64,000 bases of DNA from Xanthostigma xanthostigma. Its lineage: Eukaryota; Arthropoda; Insecta; Raphidioptera; Raphidiidae. Positions within the stretch are counted from its first letter, which is position 1; the number at the start of each line of letters is the position of its first letter. This document shows positions 57,408 to 64,000 of the stretch, piece after piece. Location: assembly GCA_963575645.1 (NCBI GenBank), contig OY754464.1:43638192-43702191 (forward strand). Reading direction: 5' to 3'. The position numbers and the translations under genes were made by a program. The notes below the pieces were generated by a model. That model was given only the letters and a program-made list of their open reading frames with translations. It ran no database searches and was not told the DNA's origin.

Positions 57408-60400
57408 TATATTTGTTTGCACTTCTATTAGCCCAGTCAATGCACGGTTTCCCTCGCAATTCTACCAAACAGCACCGATTAGCACCAAAATTTGGCTGAA
57501 GATTCTACTTACCCTCTACTTTAAAGTTGTCAATGTGCGGAGGGTTGATTTTACCCTGGGGGTGGACGCCACCGCTTCTCGTGTTAGAAATTTTTTTATT
57601 GAAAATAAGTATGGGACTAGATAGATTGACTAATTCTAAGCAACTTTTGTTCTATAAAGTTTTTACTGAAAGTTAATACTTTTCGACTTATTCGAGTCAT
57701 CAAAACACGTATATTACAACAGGAATCTTCTTCATCAGTGTTGTAACACGTGTTTTGATAACTGTAAAATTTGTGACTGGGTATTTTTACCATAACTCGC
57801 TTAATTTTTGAGCTATCAAATTCAACAAAAAACCATTTTGTAGGTTTTATCAAGAGCTATAAGGTGATGTAATTTAATTTTTTTAAGCTCTTATATTTTT
57901 AACAGGTTTGAGCTGAAAGAGCTTGAAAACGTTACTATTTGCGTAAAGCTCTATTAAGCTAGCAGGCACTCGGCGGCAGCACCATATCAGGCCTAGCAGG
58001 TCATTTGTAGCTGTTTTGTAGTTTTTTTGTTACGCTAGTCTCATTTTTGTAGCTCTTACCAATTCCGAGAAAAACGCGAAACTGCTAGCTTAAATTTCAA
58101 TTGTAGCGGCACAAGGTCGGACCCGGCTAGTTTTTTGTAGCTTTTTTGTTACGCTGGTCCCGCTTATGTAGCTCTTACCAGTTCCGGGAAAAACGTGAAA
58201 CTGCAAGCTTAAATCTTAATTGTAGCGGCACAAAGTCGGACCCGGCTCTTTTGTAGCTTTTTTGTTACGCTGGTCCCATTTTTGTAGCTCGGTCGGCAAG
58301 GCCCCTAAGGCGAGTTCGGGAACCCGAGTAATTGAGGAGGGCGGGGCCGATCCGTTACCCCTGTTTTGGTCAGTTATTGAAGGCCCGCAGGTGACTCTGT
58401 ACTCTGGACACTTACCCTTACCGTCTTTGGAACTTAGAACATTTTCCGGGTAAATGTTCATCAAATATCTCCAAAAACCCCTATGAACATGTTTCGCTTG
58501 TAGTTTTTAATAGTTCTGAAAAAATCGCGACACTACTAGATTGGCTATCACGGATAATGGAGCATGTTCATAGGAGCGGGTCTGGTGGACCATGTCGCTC
58601 GCGGGGGGGGGGGGGGGTAGTAGGTCCGCGCCCTGCTTCTTGTTCGCAAACATTTTCGAGGTCCAGCAGGGGGGATCCGTTACTAACTTTTTTTCGGAAA
58701 ATCTTTGCATTATTTTATAAGGCTTGCAGATTATCGACAAATGTTTATTCTCTCCAATATGAATATGTTCCAAGTTCGCTGATCGTGCTTCCGGCACTAC
58801 CGAGGCTTCTGTTTTTCTTTTGTAAATTTTTTGTAGCTTTCTTGCTCTGGCGATTTCACTTACGTAACCTTCAACAGTTCGGAGAAAGACGGCGAAAATA
58901 TGCTACGATATATTTTACTTAGCGAAAAAAAGTGAACCACGGATATTTTGCGTAGCGGCGCAATACCGGGCCTGCCTAGTTTTTTGGAACTTTTTTGTTA
59001 CATTTATAGCGTATTTGTAACCTTCAGCAGTTCAGAGAAAAACGCAAAAATGTGCTACTCTACATTTTAATTTTATCAACTCTACCTCGGACCTGCTTAG
59101 TTTTTTGCAGCTTTTTGTAGCTTTTTTGTTGCGCTTGTCCCACTTTTGTAGCTTTCTTTTACGCTAGTCCCGCTTTTGTAGCCTCCAATAGATTCGAGAA
59201 AAATACGAAAATATGCGAGTTTATATTTTAGTTGCTGCGGCATAAGCCCGGGCCCAACTACTTTTTTGAAACTTTTAGTAGCTTTTTTGTTACGTAGGTC
59301 TCGCATTTGTAACCTTCAACAATTCTGAGAAAGATGCGAAAATATCTTACCCTAATTTCAATTGTAGCGGCACCAGCTCGGGCCTAGCTACTATTTTATA
59401 ACATTTTCGTAGCTTTTCTGTTACATAGGTTTCATCTTTGTTGCTCGCTCGACCAGGCCCCCGGGATGGTCATGTCGTTCGCGAGAATTTTCGGTCTGAG
59501 GTTTAAAGTATCGTTTCGAGCCTGCATCGCAAACCCGCAGTATGAAACAGCTTTGTGGCCAAAAGGGAAAAAACCACCATATGTATCTCGCAAGAACAGC
59601 GTATTTGATCATCACGTGATGAATTTTCAATAAGCGATGATTTTTCACGTCATAAATTTCCATCACGTGATGATTTTTTTTTAAATCACCTAACCAGGTA
59701 CCTTAACTGCGGGCCTTAAACTAATGTAACTTAAACAACAGGGCCAAACTAACGTAACTTAACCAGTGGCCATAAACTCCCGAATTCAAACTAACGTAGC
59801 ATAATCCGCAGGCCCAAACTAGCGTATCCTGATCAGTGAACCTCATCTCCGGACCCCATAACTGTCGACAAACGATGCTCATGGACCCCCCCCCAGCCTC
59901 TTTTCAAATGTGAAATGAGATGGTATCGTTAGGCCTACTAACTCGCTATAAACATGTTCCACGGTCGTATGTCGGCCGGATTTCAAGATGCGCGTCACGG
60001 GGGCCTTACCGACTGAGCTACAAAAATGGAACCAGCGTAACAAAAAAGCTACAAAAAACTAGCCGGGTGCGACCTTGTGCCGCTACAATTGAAATTTAAG
60101 CTAGCAGTTTCGCGTTTTTCTCGGAATTGGTAAGAGCTACAAAAATAGACTAGTGTAACAAAAAAGCTACAAATGACCTGCTAGGCCTGATAATATGGTG
60201 CTGCCGCCGAGTGCCTGCTAGCTTAATAGAGCTTTATTTGCGAACATATGCAAACTTGAAACGGCCATATCTTTCTCAATTTTTGTCGTACAGAAAAAGA
60301 AAAAAAATAGAAAAAAAACCTACAATTTTTGAATTTTGCTATCTTTTATAGTTTTTGAGTTATTTTTAAAGAAAGGAAATTTTTTGTAAACTTGCCACAA

Positions 60401-61252
60401 TCTCTCTTCACTTCAAGCTCATTTTTTTTCAAAACTAAGCACTTTATACCGGTCAAACTTATAGGGCATATTACAAGTACATAAATAAAGTCAATTGTAA
60501 AGTAATAGCGATCATTTTCAATTGGGATGGTAATTAGGGGGTGATTTTCATATTTTTTTTGCCGCCAAAAAAATAGGGACCGATTTTGTTTTTGTCATAA
60601 CTCGCTTAATTTTGATACTAGGAGCTTCCATTAAAAAAAATAAATATTTTTTCAGGCACTTCCAAAAAAGTTCTATGAGTTTTCCCCGAAAAATTCATTG
60701 TTTTTTTTTTGGGATATTTCACGTTGAAACTTTCGATTTTGGCGTTTGACAAAGAAAAACCAACCTTTAACAAGCTATTACTTCGTTACTATTGGGTCTA
60801 GTGATATTTTAAACCCAGTATATTTTGTTGTTTTTTTATGAGCTACATTTTTAGAACGAATGATTTTTTTCACAAAATATTTATTTTCCGAGTTATTCAT
60901 GCAAAACCGTCTGAAAACGTAGTTTTTTTTTGCTGAAAAATTGACGTTTCCACTTTCGAATAAATCGAAAAGTATTGACTTTAAGTAAACACTTTATAGA
61001 ACAAAAGCTGCTTAGAATTAGTCAATCTATCTATTCCCATACTTATTTTTAATAAAAAAATTTTCATCCTCGAGAAGGGGTGGCGTTCACCCCCAGGGTA
61101 AAACCAGCCCTCGACACATTGACAACTTTGAAGTAGAGGGTAAGTAGAACCTACAGCCAAATTTTGGTGCTAATCGGTGCTGTTTGGTAGAATTTCCAGG
61201 TTTGGCAGTTTTTTCTGTGCATTGACTGGGCTAGGTATATGCAAATCATGTT
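57408..61252. mobile_element. 3.8-kb foldback with GTAGC-rich tandem core
   Basis: Outer arms 57408-57680 and 60965-61252 (GCCCAGTCAATGCAC, CAGCACCGATTAGCACCAAA, ACCCTGGGGGTG) and inner arms 57945-58190 and 60015-60240 (CTAGCAGGCACTCGGCGGCA) are inverted copies. Between 58000 and 59440 are eight to ten decayed tandem units containing TTTTTTGTAGCTTTTTTGTT, ACGCTGGTCCCGCTTTTGTA and GAGAAAAACGCGAAA. The unit spacing is uneven (~110-170 bp). Frames at 58216-58922 are repeat shadows. No transposase is seen. Confidence 0.8.
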
Positions 61253-61756
61253 TTTACTAATCAATTGTTAGATTATGTTTTCGATGCAAATAGGAAAATT
61301 ATTTATTGCGTGCATATTTTCAACAGGAGTCAGTTTAATAAGTTATAATATTCGTTATGAACTATATAATTGGTGCTATATGGTTAATGTTAGAATTGAA
61401 AGCGATGTAAAACTTCTGTCTCATTTCAATCTATGTTAAATTTGTTAGAAAGTGACAAACATTTAACAGCAATAGTTCATATTACTAAATTAATAACACT
61501 AAGATAGCTACAGTTTATTGTTTATTGTTAAGAAACTGTCATTGTTACAATGCCATATCAGAAAAAAATATTTTTCAAACACTGTCAATTCGTGACTTAA
61601 GCCCGAAATTTGAGGTTTAGTAATTCAGATTCAGGTTCTTTTACTTGAAGCAATATACATATTATTATTTAAAGATACTTTTCCCAAATCTATGTCCTGA
61701 GTCCAACAGAAACCTAAATGGAATTCATTAATTACATTAAATTGAAGAACATGAAA
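61253..61756. other. unassigned AT-rich stretch
   Basis: Nothing recognised. Confidence 0.5.
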
Positions 61757-63057
61757 TAAGGGTCTTTCAACAAGGACGGGTCTTTGTTGACAGTTTGTGG
61801 CGGCCATGTTGTTTTGGCGGCATCTGTCAAATCTGTTTTTGTTCTTTTTCAGTCATTGATGCCAAATCACCATGGCAAGTTGCACGACTGAGCAGCATGT
61901 CCAAATGATAAAACTTTATTATCAAAATGAGTGTTCGTTAGTGCAAACGTTGCGCGCATTGCGTCCATTTTACGGCAGACGCGGTGGCCCTTCAAAGTCG
62001 ACTCTTCAACGGTTGGTGGCCAAATTCGAGACGACCTGTTCGGAAAACAACCAACCAACACCCTTACGTCAAAGGATCGCCAGATCGGCCGAAAACATCG
62101 CCGCTGTCCGTCAGAGTGTGCAGGAGACTCCGAGGCAGTCGATTTCTCGCCGTGCACAAGAACTAGGGCTTTCGCAGACTTCAACTTGGAGAATTTTGCG
62201 TCAGGACTTGGACCTGCACCCGTACAAGATCCAGCTGACCCAGGAGCTCAAAGTTAATGACCACAGACAACTCCGTTTGTTCGCTGACTGGGCTTCGGAA
62301 CGTTTGGAAGACGACCCTGATTTTGGCCGAAAAATAATCTTTAGCGACGAGGCGCATTTTTGGATGAATGGTTTTGTTAATAATCAAAATTGCCGTATAT
62401 TGAACGACCACAACCCACATGAGGTTCACCAGGTGGCAATGCATCCACAAAAAGTTACTGTTTGGTGCGGATTTTCGTCGGGCGGCGTCATTGGTCCGTA
62501 TTTTTCCGAAAACGACGTTGGCGACGCCATCACCGTTAACGGCGAGCGCTACAGATCAATGATTAACAATTTCTTTTGGCCTGAATTGAACGATATGGAC
62601 GTGGACGACATATGGTTCCAGCAAGACGGCGCTACGTGCTACACAGCGAACGACACAATGGACATTCTGCGTGAACGGTTTGAGGGTAGGCTTATCTCTC
62701 GCAGAGGTGACGTAAATTGGCCACCAAGATCGTGCGATTTGACTCCGCCTGACTTTTTCTTGTAGGGTTTTCTGAAGTCGCAGGTCTATACCAATAATCC
62801 GCAATCGACCGATGCCCTGAAAGTCAACATAACGCAGGCCATCGTTCAGATTAAGCCGGGTCTATGCAGTAGAGTTATTTAAAATTGGACCTCTCGGATC
62901 CATGCCACCGTTCGAAGCCGCGGCGGACATTTGAATATTCCATACATAATGGCATTAGTGGGCCTTTCAAACAAAAAAATAATTTCGTTAATATCTCACA
63001 CACAGCTTGTTTTATTCAATTTCAACATCGACCCGTTTTTGTTGAAAGACCCTTTAT
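61757..63057 (+). mobile_element. Tc1/IS630 transposon, ~1.3 kb
   Basis: The left end AAGGGTCTTTCAACAAGGAC, GGGTC and right end GACCCG...GTTGAAAGACCCTT are inverted copies of ~24 bp with a few differences, beside TA-rich flanks. The element encloses a nearly full-length transposase. Layout, size and short TIRs are those of an autonomous-type copy. Confidence 0.85.
61872..62990 (+). pseudogene. DUF4817/DDE_3 transposase, nearly intact
   Basis: Open for 297 codons from the ATG at 61872. Residues 1-60 form the DUF4817-type helix-turn-helix (TEQHVQMIKLYYQNE...GGPSKSTLQRLVAKF). Residues ~85-112 form a second HTH (ISRRAQELGLSQTSTWRILR). The catalytic core has FSDEAHF (Asp159), QQDGATCY (Asp252) and the third site SCDLTPPDFFL (Asp294). 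That gives ~41 residues between the second and third Asp if Asp294 is the catalytic one. A TAG at 62763, where the family has Trp, stops the frame. The same frame continues GFLKSQVYTNNPQSTDALK to a second stop (TAA, 62878), then NWTSRIHATVRSRGGHLN. All three acidic residues are kept, so the loss is recent. Confidence 0.9.
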
Positions 63058-63549
63058 ATTCGTCAAAATGTTTTGGTATCGTTGATTATTATCACGCCAC
63101 CTGAAAATAATGAGTCAATAATGCCATGAAAAAAAAATATGATTGGAAATGTTTTAAATTGCATAACAAATGTCTTCTTTTAATTATGGAGGTTATTTAA
63201 TTTCTGGATGGCATACAGTCAGAGAATATCCTGTCTATCACTCCGAAATTTGTTTTCATTTAGAATTTAACGCGCATGAAGATTGACATCTCAGTGAAAT
63301 TTTCCAAAAGTGTATCTGCAGAATGTGAGGTAGGGCAAATAATATGACAATATTGAAGACTCTATTTTTTGATTTGGGTTATTTTTAATTTTTGATTAAA
63401 ATTTTTTGTGGAACCTCTCAGAACACAATCTTTTAGCTAGATATGTTTTATACGTAAAAAGAATCAGCTTCGAAGAAAACTGAATTATTGTTATCAATAA
63501 ATCGTTGAAAAGCCTTACTGATGTTCATGTTTAGCTCGTGGCCAACGTT
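63058..63549. other. unassigned AT-rich stretch
   Basis: No motif recognised. Confidence 0.5.
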
Positions 63550-63840
63550 TCAGGACTCTGATGATGAAAATATAATTTACGAAACGTTACTCGCAAGCGA
63601 AACATCGATAAAGCAGGTGTTGCCAGTGGGTCTCTGGTATCTTTGGCAGATCTTAGGCACTCCTGAATCTTTTTTGTTGGCTTGTATATAGTTTTTATGT
63701 TATATTTCTCCAGGAGTTTGCCGCTGCGATCCGTTGTGTTTTTTTATATACGGTAGATACGTTGTTCCTATTTGGTCTTATTTGGAAAGGATGTTATTTT
63801 TGGACGTATGACTCGGTTTATTTCTTGTAGTATATATCCG
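63550..63840 (-). pseudogene. Penelope-like element fragment, minus strand
   Basis: Read downward from 63840: GYILQEINRVIRPKITSF, a break, then GKLLEKYNIKTIYKPTKKI and QECLRSAKDTRDPLATP. This is the region between the reverse transcriptase and the GIY-YIG endonuclease of Penelope-like elements, where the family goes on to 'PGVYxIPCxCGxxYIG'. The GIY-YIG domain itself is missing: similarity is lost at about 63605, giving way to CATCAGAGTCCTGAAACGTT. At least one stop interrupts it. Confidence 0.65.
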
Positions 63841-63850
63841 TTTTTCAAAA

Positions 63851-64000
63851 AAAGAAGACTAATCAAGACGCTAGTCAACATAGCAACTAGAATTTGTAAA
63901 CCCAAATATCTCCAGTCGGAACTAGACCATCTGAAAACAGCGTTGCAGAATAACGGATATACACAACAAGAAATAAACCGAGCCCTACGTCCAAAAATAA
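63851..64000 (+). pseudogene. Penelope-like element fragment, plus strand, runs off window
   Basis: Open to the window end: RRLIKTLVNIATRICKPKYL, QSELDHLKTALQNNGYTQQE, INRALRPKI. This is the helical segment after the Penelope-type reverse transcriptase. The last residues (GY..QEINR..RPKI) are homologous to the start of the minus-strand fragment. The two copies thus lie head to head about 10 bp apart. The reverse-transcriptase palm is absent here; the GIY-YIG part may continue beyond 64000. Confidence 0.7.

Noticed and set aside
58216-58922. Frames of 63-121 codons in a G+C-rich region, suggestive of exons
   Set aside because: They overlap on both strands inside the tandem core of a 3.8-kb foldback.
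63541-63600. Hammerhead ribozyme of a Penelope-like element (CTGATGA at 63558, GAAAC at 63581); similar CTGAAGA...GAAAC at 42285-42310
   Set aside because: The core boxes have suitable spacing, but I could not draw a convincing stem I at either site, and stem II is weak. A covariance-model search would decide.

Overview
This is an AT-rich animal genomic window, almost certainly from an insect and plausibly a hemipteran. The evidence is the element mix: Tc1/IS630 transposons with DUF4817-type transposases, Helitrons with the insect-type 3' hairpin and CTAG end, jockey-like LINEs, an R2-like LINE, a Penelope-like element and KRBA2-like integrase genes. The species call is inference. I found no intact host protein gene, no rRNA and no convincing functional tRNA gene. 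Essentially everything recognisable is mobile DNA, much of it nested.

1-12 kb: a repeat family I call the CGCATGCG family (copies at 962, 2641 and 9085) carries ~122-bp tandem units, each with one palindromic GCGCATGCGC core. A tRNA-like module lies at 1962-2030. An unusual composite element at 6248-8098 joins two foldback hairpins, a tRNA-like module and a terminal hairpin. A nearly identical inverted copy lies at 37996-39859. A foldback whose ends are runs of ~15-bp CCCCGACAAAATAG-type units lies at 10566-11502.

12-31 kb: decayed LINE pieces occur at 12705, 14605, 24200-28060 and 28610-29680. Nested insertions can be ordered from the sequence. A CGCATGCG copy (18452-22725) is split by a foldback with 3-bp TGA duplications, which is split in turn by a 2.3-kb Tc1/IS630 transposon. 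The LINE at 24.2-28 kb is split by a repeat that is itself split by another CGCATGCG copy. A 12-copy 83-bp minisatellite lies inside a second foldback with (C)GACAAAATA-type ends (29690-31097).

31-48 kb: Helitron copies with recognisable ends, a 1.6-kb TIR element holding a broken KRBA2/Ginger-like integrase (33320-34919), and a 3.8-kb element with ACTAGT-rich repeated TIRs (36701-40498) that encloses the second composite copy and a LINE tail. These are followed by a foldback split by a Tc1-type MITE, a CGCATGCG copy, an LTR fossil, and inverted/tandem repeats leading into two Helitron 3' ends.

48-64 kb: an LTR fossil with primer-binding site, split by a hAT-like element that is itself split by a near-perfect 1,054-bp palindrome. 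Then come a CGCATGCG copy split by a 198-bp solo LTR, a 3.8-kb foldback full of GTAGC-rich tandem units, a Tc1/IS630 transposon with a nearly full-length transposase (61757-63057), and two head-to-head Penelope-like fragments running off the window end.

The window therefore reads as a layered transposon graveyard. Several insertions can be checked against uninserted copies of the target elsewhere in the same window. All boundaries were read by eye and most are good to about 5-30 bp.
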